Shown piece after piece: positions 16,555 to 24,223 of a stretch of DNA of 41,240 nucleotides; the stretch's first letter is position 1; every line of letters starts with the position of its first letter. Source of the DNA: Patescibacteria group bacterium (GTDB lineage: Bacteria; Patescibacteriota; Patescibacteriia; 2-12-FULL-60-25); the NCBI GenBank assembly GCA_018830865.1, contig JAHJRN010000012.1, positions 1 to 41,240 on the forward strand, given 5' to 3'. Both the position numbers and the translations under genes were made by a program. The notes beneath the pieces were generated by a model. The model was not told the origin of the DNA. It searched no databases and was given only the letters and a program-made list of their open reading frames with translations.

Positions 16555-16622
16555 ACGAGAATGAGATAGAAAGACCTCAAAAAGGGTCTATATGTACATT
16601 AATGGCTTGTATAAGCGGTAGG

Positions 16623-16651
16623 ACTATAGCAGAGCCAAAAAAATGACGCAA
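16623..16651 (-). promoter_or_regulatory. Promoter of tuf
   Basis: On the minus strand TTGCGT, 17 nt, TATAGT, with the tuf ATG about 70 nt beyond. The T run of the preceding terminator (16637-16643) lies inside the spacer of this promoter, so termination and initiation signals are interleaved. Confidence 0.7.
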
Positions 16652-16673
16652 GACCCGGACCAATAGGTCCGGG
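16637..16673 (-). terminator. Intrinsic terminator upstream of tuf
   Basis: A perfect 8-bp stem (16654-16661 with 16666-16673, 4-nt loop) is followed on the minus strand by TCTTGCGTCA and a run of seven T. It ends the transcript of the 16707-17084 gene. The 10-nt spacer before the T run is longer than ideal. Confidence 0.6.
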
Positions 16674-16706
16674 CGATGTTCAAACTTCGCTATCCTTAGC
16701 TCCGTT

Positions 16707-17084
16707 TCAGGATGTTCCCTTGTCCTCGACCGGCTCGAGATAAAAGCGCTCTTCTAGAGGAATTTCTGACTTTTCGACCCCCGAATCGACTAGGGTCTCG
16801 ATCTGGACGGCCACATCCTCCACCCGACTCTTCAGCCGCTCGGCCGCCATCTCCGCAAAGGCCTCGTCAACGGTCTCGATGTGAGACTTTTTCGGAGAAA
16901 AAGAATGCTCCTTCCGAACGGAGGGTTCCCGATGCGAGGATTTCCCCCCATCCGAGCCGACGCCGGCCATGGCCTCGAACTGCTCTAGCGGAAGGATGAC
17001 CAACGGTTCGCGACCGGCCACATCCGTCAGGATGACGGGGGTCCCGGTCTTCCGAGCCGTCTCAAGCACGCGTTGCAATGACAT
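16707..17084 (-). CDS. Small protein with Phd/YefM-like N-terminal region, function unknown
   Basis: 125 aa. The first 38 residues (MSLQRVLETARKTGTPVILTD, then REPLVILPLEQFEAM) resemble the DNA-binding half of Phd/YefM antitoxins: a short helix, a beta hairpin and the LVILPLEQFE strand-helix. The remainder is a charged region with Ser/Lys-rich linker (about 45-65) and a helical, acidic C-terminus that does not look like a toxin-binding tail. No toxin gene is adjacent; the gene upstream encodes a peptidase-like protein. The ATG at 17084 is the start because the open frame upstream overlaps that neighbour. It could be a nucleoid or regulatory protein; the family call is weak. Confidence 0.6.
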   Translation of the reverse strand: MSLQRVLETARKTGTPVILTDVAGREPLVILPLEQFEAMAGVGSDGGKSSHREPSVRKEHSFSPKKSHIETVDEAFAEMAAERLKSRVEDVAVQIETLVDSGVEKSEIPLEERFYLEPVEDKGTS

Positions 17085-17095
17085 ATTGAGGGTAT

Positions 17096-17581
17096 CTAAC
17101 CCGAATGGCCGCCGGGACGCAAGGGGGATAATTTTCGATACCACCAGATGGATTCGATGCGACGTGTCGTGCCGTGCGCATGCGCGGGTTTCCAGAGCGA
17201 GTGCTCGACGGGGACGTGCTTCACCGTGCTGTTGCTGATGGCTCTCCCCTTCCCGACGACAAAGCCGATATGACGATGTGCGCCGACAGGTTCCCACACG
17301 ACGACGGCACCAACGCGAGGTGTCCGAATCGTCTTCCATCCCGACGCTTCCATATCCTTCAGCGTGCCTTCAACCGTCGCATGCGTTTCCTTCACGAGAC
17401 CAAACATGACGAGGACACGCGAGACGAAGATGCCGCACGAGAGCGCGCCGTCCTTCGCAATGTCCTGCTTCTTTCCACCGACAGACGCGAAGAGATGCCG
17501 GAACATCTTCGATCCCACGCTCCCCCGTATCGCAGCGAGGTAGGAGTCGAGGAGGAGGATGAATACCTGTCGACGTTTCAT
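17096..17581 (-). CDS. NlpC/P60-CHAP-like cysteine peptidase-fold protein (putative)
   Basis: 161 aa, no signal peptide, but the N-terminus is hydrophobic (VFILLLDSYLAA). A Cys at 49 in DGALSCGIFVSRVL at a helix start, and a His at 104 in AHRHIGFVVGKGRAI in a beta strand, match the Cys-His order and spacing of papain-like NlpC/P60 or CHAP enzymes; a polar residue for the third position could lie in the ISNSTVKHV stretch. Start ATG 17581 is preferred; an upstream in-frame GTG lies inside the fusA terminator hairpin. The gene sits between fusA and tuf with a small Phd-like gene 11 nt downstream. Activity and localisation are unproved. Confidence 0.6.
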   Translation of the reverse strand: MKRRQVFILLLDSYLAAIRGSVGSKMFRHLFASVGGKKQDIAKDGALSCGIFVSRVLVMFGLVKETHATVEGTLKDMEASGWKTIRTPRVGAVVVWEPVGAHRHIGFVVGKGRAISNSTVKHVPVEHSLWKPAHAHGTTRRIESIWWYRKLSPLRPGGHSG

Positions 17582-17599
17582 ACGGACGAAGGATACCAA

Positions 17600-17620
17600 A
17601 AGAGCGGGCACAAGGCCCGC
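17600..17620 (-). terminator. Terminator-like hairpin downstream of fusA
   Basis: Perfect 6-bp stem GCGGGC (17604-17609) with GCCCGC (17615-17620), loop ACAAG, followed on the minus strand by TCTTTTGG. The core is nearly identical to the hairpin at 26983-27001 downstream of ndk, differing at one loop base, so it may belong to a dispersed repeat that also serves as a terminator. Confidence 0.6.
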
Positions 17621-17636
17621 CCTTACCGCCGGATGG

Positions 17637-17656
17637 ATTCCCGCCTTCGCGGGAAT
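17637..17656. repeat. Palindromic repeat ATTCCCGC-CTTC-GCGGGAAT
   Basis: Perfect 8-bp inverted repeat with loop CTTC in the fusA 3' region, within the wider string GGATGG-ATTCCCGC...GCGGGAAT-GACAC. This is the form of a dispersed palindrome seen in many bacterial genomes. A related full copy is at 5749-5768 and a half copy at about 23041-23062. Confidence 0.65.
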
Positions 17657-17669
17657 GACACGACGGTAA

Positions 17670-19751
17670 CTATTTCTTCGTCTTTCCTTCGATGATCGCA
17701 GCCGCGACGCTCTGTGGGGTCTCGGCGTAGTGGTCGAATTCCATCGAATACGACGCGCGACCCTGGGTCATGGAACGAAGCGCCGTAGCGTAGCCGAACA
17801 TCTCGGCGAGCGGAACCATGGCGTCGATGACCTTAGCGCCCATGCGGTCCGTCATCTCCTGAACCTGCCCGCGCTTGGAATTCAAGTCGCCGATGACGTC
17901 GCCCATGAAGTTCTCCGGCGTCACGACCTCGACCTTCATGATAGGTTCGAGCAGCGCCACTCCACCGCGGCGGCACGCTTCCTGGAAGGCCATGGACGCC
18001 GCGATCTTGAAAGCCGCTTCGGACGAGTCGACCTCATGGTAGGACCCGTCGTACACCGTGACCTTCGCATCGATGAACGGATAGCCGGCGATGACGCCAC
18101 GGCCCATCGCTTCCTGCACGCCCTTGTTGATCGGCTGGATGTATTCGCGCGGGATGACGCCGCCCTTGATCTCGTCCACGAACTCGTAACCCTTGCCGCG
18201 TTCCTGCGGTTCCACGCGTAGCCAGCAATCGCCGTACTGTCCGCGGCCGCCGGACTGACGGATGAACTTGCCCTGCGCCTCGGCCGTCTTCTTCAAGGTC
18301 TCCTTGTATGCGACCTGTGGCGCACCGACGTTAGCCTCGACGGTGAATTCGCGCTTCATCCGGTCCACGATGATATCGAGATGGAGCTCGCCCATGCCGG
18401 AAATGATGGTCTGGAGCGTCTCCTCGTCCGTACGGACGCGGAAGGACGGGTCTTCCTCGCCGAGTTTCTGCAGCGCGACGCCCATCTTCTCCTGGTCCGC
18501 CCTGGTCTTCGGTTCGATGGCGACGGAGATGACCGGTTCGGGGATGGTGATGGATTCGAGGACGATGGGATGGTTCTCGTCACAGAGCGTATGTCCCGTG
18601 AACGTCGCCTTGAGACCGACGGCCGCGGCGATGTCGCCCGCATACACGTGATCGACGTCCTCGCGTGCGTTCGCGTGCATGCGCACGATGCGTCCGATGC
18701 GCTCCTTCTCGCCCGTCGCGACGTTCAGGACGTACGAACCCGCGGCGAGGTTGCCGGAATAGACGCGGAAGAACACGAGTTTGCCGACGAACGGGTCGGA
18801 CATGACCTTGAACGCGAGGGCCGCGAACGGTGCCTCGTCGGACGCGGAGCGCTCCTCCGCCTGCTCCGGATGATCCGGATGGAATCCCTTGATGGCCGGG
18901 ACTTCGAGCGGCGTCGGGAGATACGCGACGACGGCATCCAAGAGAAACTGTACGCCCTTGTTCTTGAGCGCGGAACCGCAGAGCACCGGGAAGATGTCCA
19001 TCGAGAGCACGCCTTTGCGCAGGCCCTCACGGATTTCGTCGTGCGTCAGCTCCTCGCCCGCCACGTACTTGTTCAGGAGCGTCTCATCCGTCTCCGCGAC
19101 CGCCTCGATGAGTTCGGCGCGCGTCTTCGTAGCGAGTTCGAGCATGTCCGCTGGCACCTCCGATTCCTCGATCTGCTGACCCATCTCATCCTTGTAAATC
19201 TCGGCCTTCATGGTTATGAGATCGATGATGCCCCGAAAATTGGACTCGGTGCCGATAGGGATTTGGATGGGATACGCGTGCTTCGTGAGACGCGTGCGGA
19301 TGGATTCGATATCCTTCTGAAAATCCGCGCCCATGCGGTCGAGCTTGTTGACGAAGCAGATACGCGGGACGCGGTACTTGTCCGCCTGGCGCCAGACCGT
19401 CTCGGACTGCGGCTCCACGCCGGCCACGCCGTCGAACACGACGACCGCGCCGTCGAGCACGCGCAACGACCGCTGCACCTCGATGGTGAAGTCGATGTGG
19501 CCCGGGGTGTCGATGAGGTTCAGGCGTTTGCCCTTCCAGAAGCAGGTCGTCGCGGCCGACGTGATGGTGATGCCGCGCTCGCGCTCCTGGGCCATCCAGT
19601 CCATGGTGGCCTCGCCCTCATGCACCTCGCCGATCTTGTGCTTACGGCCGGTATAGAAGAGGACGCGCTCGGAGACGGTCGTCTTACCGGCGTCGATGTG
19701 GGCGATGATCCCGAAGTTACGGGTATCATGGAGGGAATATTCTCGGGGCAT
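17670..19751 (-). CDS. fusA: Elongation factor G
   Basis: GTPase that drives translocation on the ribosome. The 693-aa protein has [15 protein letters not shown] (G1), [11 protein letters not shown] (switch I), DTPGHIDFT (G3) and NKLDRMGAD (G4), then domains II-V, including [13 protein letters not shown] in domain IV and the C-terminal [12 protein letters not shown] segment. Normal length. It follows rpsG after a 123-nt leader, longer than the other junctions in the str cluster. It is followed by a terminator-like hairpin and a palindromic repeat. Confidence 0.99.
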   Translation of the reverse strand: MPREYSLHDTRNFGIIAHIDAGKTTVSERVLFYTGRKHKIGEVHEGEATMDWMAQERERGITITSAATTCFWKGKRLNLIDTPGHIDFTIEVQRSLRVLDGAVVVFDGVAGVEPQSETVWRQADKYRVPRICFVNKLDRMGADFQKDIESIRTRLTKHAYPIQIPIGTESNFRGIIDLITMKAEIYKDEMGQQIEESEVPADMLELATKTRAELIEAVAETDETLLNKYVAGEELTHDEIREGLRKGVLSMDIFPVLCGSALKNKGVQFLLDAVVAYLPTPLEVPAIKGFHPDHPEQAEERSASDEAPFAALAFKVMSDPFVGKLVFFRVYSGNLAAGSYVLNVATGEKERIGRIVRMHANAREDVDHVYAGDIAAAVGLKATFTGHTLCDENHPIVLESITIPEPVISVAIEPKTRADQEKMGVALQKLGEEDPSFRVRTDEETLQTIISGMGELHLDIIVDRMKREFTVEANVGAPQVAYKETLKKTAEAQGKFIRQSGGRGQYGDCWLRVEPQERGKGYEFVDEIKGGVIPREYIQPINKGVQEAMGRGVIAGYPFIDAKVTVYDGSYHEVDSSEAAFKIAASMAFQEACRRGGVALLEPIMKVEVVTPENFMGDVIGDLNSKRGQVQEMTDRMGAKVIDAMVPLAEMFGYATALRSMTQGRASYSMEFDHYAETPQSVAAAIIEGKTKK

Positions 19752-19874
19752 ATGCTTTTAAATAAAAAATGTCATCTCGGCTGGAATGGAGAAATCTTCC
19801 AATCGGAAGGTCTCTCGGCCGACTCGAGACGACAACTTGTTTTTACACGGTCGGTACCATCATCCATACCGGCG
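19752..19874 (-). other. rpsG-fusA intergenic leader
   Basis: 123 nt with two short hairpins on the minus strand (CTTCC-GATT-GGAAG near 19796-19809 and TCTCG...CGAGA near 19810-19830), then an AT-rich stretch (TTTTTTATTTAAAAG) directly before the fusA ATG. No clear promoter or Shine-Dalgarno sequence. The AT-rich segment may keep the start codon unstructured. Confidence 0.4.
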
Positions 19875-20342
19875 TCAACGCGCGAAGTGCGCGAACGCGC
19901 GGTTGGCTTCGGCCATGCGCTGCACGTCCATTTTCTTCTTGACGGCGTCGCCCGTGTTCTCTGCCGCGGCCATAATCTCGCCAGCGAGCTTCTCCGCCAT
20001 GGGACGGCCCTTCTTGGACCGCGCGGCCCCGATAAGCCAACGGAACGCGAGCTGCTGACGACGTTCAGCGCGTACCTGCATCGGAATCTGATAATTTGCA
20101 CCTCCCACGCGCTTGGACTTGACCTCGAGCGACGGTGACACGTTGACGAGCGCCGTCTCGAACACCTCGTTCGGGGCCTTCTCGGTCTTCTTCGCGACGA
20201 TATCGAACGCGCCGTAGACGACGCGCTGCGCCACGGACTTCTTCCCGCCCGTCATGATGTAGTTGATGAACTTCGAAAGCACGGGCGAGCCGTACTTCGG
20301 GTCGTTCGCAATCTTCCGACGGGGTGCTGGTTTACCGCGCAT
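19875..20342 (-). CDS. rpsG: Small-subunit ribosomal protein uS7
   Basis: S7 nucleates 30S head assembly and in E. coli represses the str operon. The 155-aa product has PRRKIANDPKYGSPVLSKFINYIM, the VGGANYQIPMQVRAERRQQLAFRWL signature and the C-terminal GDAVKKKMDVQRMAEANRAFAHF. Normal length. It joins rpsL through a TAACGTATG stop-start junction. Confidence 0.97.
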   Translation of the reverse strand: MRGKPAPRRKIANDPKYGSPVLSKFINYIMTGGKKSVAQRVVYGAFDIVAKKTEKAPNEVFETALVNVSPSLEVKSKRVGGANYQIPMQVRAERRQQLAFRWLIGAARSKKGRPMAEKLAGEIMAAAENTGDAVKKKMDVQRMAEANRAFAHFAR

Positions 20343-20345
20343 ACG

Positions 20346-20774
20346 TTATTTCTTCACTTCCTTAGGCTTCTTCGCGCCGTAGAGGGATCGACTGCGGCGA
20401 CGATTGGCGACGCCCTGCGTGTCGTACACGCCGCGCACGATATGGTAGCGGACGCCCGGAAGGTCCTTCACGCGTCCACCGCGGATGAGCACGATGGAGT
20501 GTTCCTGGAGGTTGTGGCCCTCGCCCGGGATGTACGCGTTCACTTCCATGCCGTTCGAAAGACGCACGCGCGCGATCTTCCGGAGCGCGGAGTTCGGCTT
20601 CTTCGGAGTCATGGTCTTCACCTTCACGCAGACGCCGCGCTTGAACGCCGCACCGCGCGAAAGCTCCGTCCGCTTCCGATGCATCGTGTCGAGCGTGAAC
20701 TGCATCGCAGGACTCTGGGATTTGACCTTTGCCGAACGGCGAGGCCGTCGGACGAGTTGATTGATGGTAGGCAT
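20346..20774 (-). CDS. rpsL: Small-subunit ribosomal protein uS12
   Basis: S12 monitors decoding in the A site. It begins [16 protein letters not shown] and has [22 protein letters not shown] and [25 protein letters not shown], with Lys at both positions where streptomycin-resistance mutations occur. At 142 aa it carries an N-terminal insertion (about residues 24-42) of the kind seen in Bacillus S12 but absent from E. coli. First gene of the ribosomal cluster, directly behind a strong promoter. Confidence 0.97.
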   Translation of the reverse strand: MPTINQLVRRPRRSAKVKSQSPAMQFTLDTMHRKRTELSRGAAFKRGVCVKVKTMTPKKPNSALRKIARVRLSNGMEVNAYIPGEGHNLQEHSIVLIRGGRVKDLPGVRYHIVRGVYDTQGVANRRRSRSLYGAKKPKEVKK

Positions 20775-20790
20775 GTATGTCGTGCGCCGA

Positions 20791-20820
20791 AATATAGCAA
20801 CGATAAGCGAAAATCGTCAA
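20791..20820 (-). promoter_or_regulatory. Promoter of rpsL
   Basis: On the minus strand TTGACG, 18 nt, TATATT, with the rpsL ATG 17 nt past the -10 box, giving a very short leader of about 10 nt. The -35 box begins 5 nt after the stop codon of the upstream membrane-protein gene. Confidence 0.75.
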
Positions 20821-20824
20821 TACC

Positions 20825-22399
20825 TCAGCGCCGTATCATGACGAGGCTCGCGGCTACTGACGCAACCCATCCGACCAGAAGCAAGCCGAAAAACGCATAG
20901 GTTCGCCAAATATCCTTACGCTCCCTCACGCGATACAGGATGAGGAGGAGGAGGGCGAGTGGGGCGAGGACGACGGGAAGACGGAGGACGGTGGCGAGAC
21001 AGACGCCCACGAGAGCGACAACCCCGAACGGCAAGACACGACGCCACCCGACGGTCGCATGGCCAGCGATGACGGCGGCGATAGCGAGGATGGGGGCGGA
21101 TGCTGCGATGACGGCCCAGACGATTTCGAAGCGGTCGAGGAGATACGGATATTGGGCGGTCCGAGAAATGACGAGACCTCCGGCCGCGACAAGGAACGCG
21201 GCGAACGCGCCGTACGCGGCTCCTCGCCCCAATGGGGATCTCATCCAGGCTGATGATGCTTCACCGAGAATTGTCAGGGCAAGGAACGCGAGGAGGACCG
21301 GCCATCCGAGGAGCGTCGCGCCCACGAGCGTCGCGACGGACAGGACATCGCGTGCCGAACGGACCTCCTCTTCGGTCACGAGGCCGGACGCGAGAGGTCG
21401 TTCCGGGTGCGATATCCTGTCCGTGGGCAGACGATCGAGCTCCCGCCCAAGCAGGAACCGCACGATCCATCCGGACGCGGCGATGAGGAAGATGGCAATC
21501 GGGACCGCATCGATTGTATTCCAACCATGACGACGCGAAATGATGTCGGCGACATAGAGGCCGCACAGAGCGGCGGACGTCAAGACAAGTGACGCGTACG
21601 TGTCCCCGGTCAGGATCCGACGGAACAGCGCCGACCGCATGCCCGATCGCGACCAGGACGACCAGAGAAACGCGACGAGGAGGAGAAGGATGCCGACGAG
21701 ATACAGGACGCTGGACGACGAAAGGAGCGCCGACGTCTCAAGTTGCTTGCCGACACCCGCGAAAAAACGGTCCGCCTGGAAATTCGACCAATAGGCGTTC
21801 GTGTGAACGACGCCCAACGCCCGCATGGCGTCCTCCGCATGCGCGAGCGGAAGGTCGCGTGCGACGGAGATCGCGAACGCCATCCACGTCTGGACGAGGA
21901 GCGCGAGCGCACCGACGATCCATGCGAAAACACCTGCCACGACAGGACGAACCCGCGACGGTCCCGAATGCCACGCACGATACGCGATACCGAGAGCAGA
22001 GACGAGGATAATGGTTCGGACGAACGCATCCGGTCCGATCGACAGGGGGACGACACCGACTGTCGCAATAAATAGCAATCCATCCTTGAGCGACGTCGGG
22101 ACGGTCCCGCTCCCGTCGTTCCAGACGCCGATCCAGGACACGAAGATGGCGATGCCTGTGGCGAGCGGAAGCATGCGCATCGCATCTGTCCAGGCATCCT
22201 TGAACGTCCTACGGAGGACGGCCGACGCGCAGAGGCATGCCGCGAGCAAGGCGACGGCGACGGCGACGGGGCGCTGGACCACGACCACGAGGAAGGAGGG
22301 AGCCTGATGCGAATCCTGCAGTGCGATGACGAGGCTCCCCGTGATGATACTTCCCCAGATGGCTGCGATGGACGCGAGGGCCGGACGCGGCGTCGTCAT
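20825..22399 (-). CDS. Large polytopic membrane protein with a UbiA-like motif, function unknown
   Basis: 524 aa with roughly 12-14 hydrophobic segments and few charged loops. I do not recognise the whole protein. Residues 319-345 read RELDRLPTDRISHPERPLASGLVTEEE, which resembles the loop after the Asp-rich motif of UbiA prenyltransferases (DRIN-P-RP-PSG). The first Asp-rich motif itself is only partly preserved (Glu320, Asp322, Asp327 rather than NDxxDxxxD), so activity is doubtful. The N-terminal 280 residues have no counterpart in a normal UbiA of about 290 aa. The ATG overlaps the stop of the M50 protease gene (ATGA), so the two are co-translated; rpsL follows with its own promoter and no terminator in between. 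Confidence 0.65.
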   Translation of the reverse strand: MTTPRPALASIAAIWGSIITGSLVIALQDSHQAPSFLVVVVQRPVAVAVALLAACLCASAVLRRTFKDAWTDAMRMLPLATGIAIFVSWIGVWNDGSGTVPTSLKDGLLFIATVGVVPLSIGPDAFVRTIILVSALGIAYRAWHSGPSRVRPVVAGVFAWIVGALALLVQTWMAFAISVARDLPLAHAEDAMRALGVVHTNAYWSNFQADRFFAGVGKQLETSALLSSSSVLYLVGILLLLVAFLWSSWSRSGMRSALFRRILTGDTYASLVLTSAALCGLYVADIISRRHGWNTIDAVPIAIFLIAASGWIVRFLLGRELDRLPTDRISHPERPLASGLVTEEEVRSARDVLSVATLVGATLLGWPVLLAFLALTILGEASSAWMRSPLGRGAAYGAFAAFLVAAGGLVISRTAQYPYLLDRFEIVWAVIAASAPILAIAAVIAGHATVGWRRVLPFGVVALVGVCLATVLRLPVVLAPLALLLLILYRVRERKDIWRTYAFFGLLLVGWVASVAASLVMIRR

Positions 22400-23031
22400 A
22401 CCCGAAGGACGAGGTTGATGACCCCGTCAGTGAGCCGAAACAGCGTCCCGAAGACATCGAGACCGAACACGGCATCAAGTACGACCAGCCCGATGAGCAA
22501 CCATGGTCCGCGGGTCTCGAGCCACATGCGGAGACGGGCCCACTCGGGACCGCGTAGAGATGCGAGGAGGAGCTTCGAACCGTCGAGTGGCGGTATGGGA
22601 AGAAGATTGAACAACAGGAGCGCGACGTTGATGAAGATGCTCACGTACAGGAACTGGACGAGGAGGTTCGTGGCGCTCAGCCAAATCCCGACGAACCGCA
22701 GGAGGAAACCGAGGAGGATGGCGACGAGAAGGTTCATGGCCGGCCCCGCCAACGCGACCTTCACCGGACCCCACTTCTGGTCGCGGAGGTTATAGGGATT
22801 GAACGGCACGGGCTTCCCCCATCCGAATCCGACTGTCACGAGCGCCATGAGACCGAAGGGATCGATATGTGCAATCGGATTCAGCGTCAGACGACCGAGC
22901 CGTTTGGCTGTAGGATCCCCGAGGAGCGACCCCATGAGCGCATGCGAAAACTCGTGTACCGTGAGCGCGAACAGGATCGCGAGGACCCAGGCTACAAACA
23001 TCAATGGATCCTGAAAGAGGAGGGATAACAT
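22396..23031 (-). CDS. Site-2 protease family (M50) membrane metalloprotease
   Basis: 211-aa intramembrane zinc protease. The HExxH zinc motif is at residues 26-30 (VHEFSH) in the first transmembrane helix, and the third ligand motif [10 protein letters not shown] is at 142-151. The size and motif order fit the short S2P/Rv2869-independent group common in Patescibacteria and Firmicutes, without a PDZ domain. Other segments include the [13 protein letters not shown] helix. It is divergent from rpmB and coupled by ATGA to the large membrane protein. Substrates unknown. Confidence 0.9.
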   Translation of the reverse strand: MLSLLFQDPLMFVAWVLAILFALTVHEFSHALMGSLLGDPTAKRLGRLTLNPIAHIDPFGLMALVTVGFGWGKPVPFNPYNLRDQKWGPVKVALAGPAMNLLVAILLGFLLRFVGIWLSATNLLVQFLYVSIFINVALLLFNLLPIPPLDGSKLLLASLRGPEWARLRMWLETRGPWLLIGLVVLDAVFGLDVFGTLFRLTDGVINLVLRV

Positions 23032-23064
23032 AATATCGAACGACGGGAATCCATCGCCGGCCGA

Positions 23065-23093
23065 ATTGTCTCATCAGCACTTGACTCGGTCAA
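23065..23093 (-). promoter_or_regulatory. Possible promoter of the M50 protease gene, overlapping the rpmB promoter
   Basis: On the minus strand TTGACC, 17 nt, GACAAT. Its -35 box lies inside the spacer of the plus-strand rpmB promoter and the two -35 boxes form an inverted repeat (TTGACtcgGTCAA). Confidence 0.45.
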
Positions 23094-23109
23094 CGACTTC
23101 CGCTATCTT
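23081..23109 (+). promoter_or_regulatory. Promoter of rpmB
   Basis: TTGACT, 17 nt, TATCTT, with a leader of about 65 nt before the rpmB ATG. The leader includes a C-rich, G-poor stretch (CTACCAACCACAAACT) that also occurs, slightly changed, at about 912-941. Confidence 0.7.
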
Positions 23110-23181
23110 TCAGCGACACCGAACCGGCCTCATGGCCCCCTTGCCACCAACCACCCTCTACCAACCACAAACTCCCCAGAT

Positions 23182-23427
23182 ATGTCCCGCATCGACATGC
23201 TCACGGGCAAGCGCGCCAACGTAGGCAACTCCCGGAGCCACTCCAACATCGCCACCAAACGGAAGCAGGAAGTGAACCTCCAGACGCTTCGCGTCGGCGG
23301 GGCGAAGGTCCGCGTCTCCGCTCGGACAATGAAGACGCTCAAGAAGTTCGCTGCCATCGCCGAAGGCACGCGGCCCACGAAGCGACAGAAGAAGGCGGCA
23401 AAGACCGCCGCCCGCAAGGCCGCCTAA
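23182..23427 (+). CDS. rpmB: Large-subunit ribosomal protein bL28
   Basis: 81 aa. The sequence [34 protein letters not shown] is the L28 signature (GKRxxxGNxxSHxxxxTKRxxxxNLQ), followed by the [18 protein letters not shown] segment and a Lys/Ala-rich tail. No zinc cysteines. Single gene with its own promoter; its last codons form the left arm of the terminator. Confidence 0.97.
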   Translation: MSRIDMLTGKRANVGNSRSHSNIATKRKQEVNLQTLRVGGAKVRVSARTMKTLKKFAAIAEGTRPTKRQKKAAKTAARKAA

Positions 23428-23440
23428 GGGCGGCCTTTTT
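23416..23440 (+). terminator. Intrinsic terminator of rpmB
   Basis: Perfect 9-bp stem (23416-23424 with 23429-23437), 4-nt loop containing the TAA stop codon, then a run of T through 23440. The coding sequence and terminator overlap. Confidence 0.9.
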
Positions 23441-23449
23441 CGTAGCTTC

Positions 23450-24205
23450 CTATCCAAAACTCCGCTCCCCCGTCTTCCTGATGATGTCGTAGGCCTGCTT
23501 CGCCGTGTCCACGATGCGCATGATGGCGACGTCCTCCTTATGGACGTTGTTATGTTTTTTACAGACTGTGTCGTCGATCCAATTCAGGAACGGCTGCCAA
23601 TACTCGCGACCGACGAGGACGATCGGGACCTCTGGCGGAATCTTCCCGGTCTGTGTGAGCGTGACCATTTCCGTCAGCTCGTCGAGCGTACCGAACCCGC
23701 CCGGGAAGTAGACATACGCCTGCGCCGACGCCGAAAGCATGACCTTACGCGTGAAGAAATAATGGAATCCCATGGCCTTATCCGCATACTCGTTGCGTCG
23801 CTGGCCCTTCGGAAGCTCGATATCTAGCCCGACGGATGTGCCGCCCGCCTCGAACGCGCCACGGTTCGCCGCTTCCATGATGCCCGGACCGCCGCCAGTG
23901 ATGACGGTGTAGCCGCCCTTCCCGAGAAGCTTGCCGAGCTCGCGTGCGATTTTGTAGTACGGATCGTCAGGCATGGTCCTCGCGCTCCCGAAGACCGTCA
24001 CCTCCTTCTTGAGTTTCGACAGGAACTCGAACCCTTCGATGAATTCGGCCATGATGCGGAAGATGCGCCAGTTCGGGTTCTCCGTGAAGGGGCGTTCCTC
24101 CACCGGGACGCAGACGTTCCCCGGCGCGCAGAGCCAAGAGGCGAATCGTTTCATGTCGACCATCGGGGCCTTACGGCTACGGGTGTTGTTCGTGGACTTT
24201 TTCAT
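23450..24205 (-). CDS. LOG family protein (TIGR00730-type)
   Basis: 251 aa, Rossmann-like fold. It has the two family motifs: GGGPGIMEA at 104-112 and PGGFGTLDE at 168-176, the latter forming the nucleotide-binding and catalytic site in cytokinin-activating phosphoribohydrolases. VTVFGSAR (about 69-76) is the first beta strand. The N-terminal 45 residues are an extension common to the longer bacterial LOG proteins. Known activity in the family is hydrolysis of nucleoside 5'-monophosphates; the in vivo role in bacteria is unclear. It lies 18 nt after the PH-like gene and probably shares its transcript. Confidence 0.9.
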   Translation of the reverse strand: MKKSTNNTRSRKAPMVDMKRFASWLCAPGNVCVPVEERPFTENPNWRIFRIMAEFIEGFEFLSKLKKEVTVFGSARTMPDDPYYKIARELGKLLGKGGYTVITGGGPGIMEAANRGAFEAGGTSVGLDIELPKGQRRNEYADKAMGFHYFFTRKVMLSASAQAYVYFPGGFGTLDELTEMVTLTQTGKIPPEVPIVLVGREYWQPFLNWIDDTVCKKHNNVHKEDVAIMRIVDTAKQAYDIIRKTGERSFG

Positions 24206-24223
24206 AGATATGGATGATGTTTC

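Noticed and set aside
16707-17084. A toxin-antitoxin pair based on the Phd-like N-terminus
   Set aside because: No RelE, Doc or PIN-like toxin is adjacent and the C-terminus does not look like a toxin-binding antitoxin tail.
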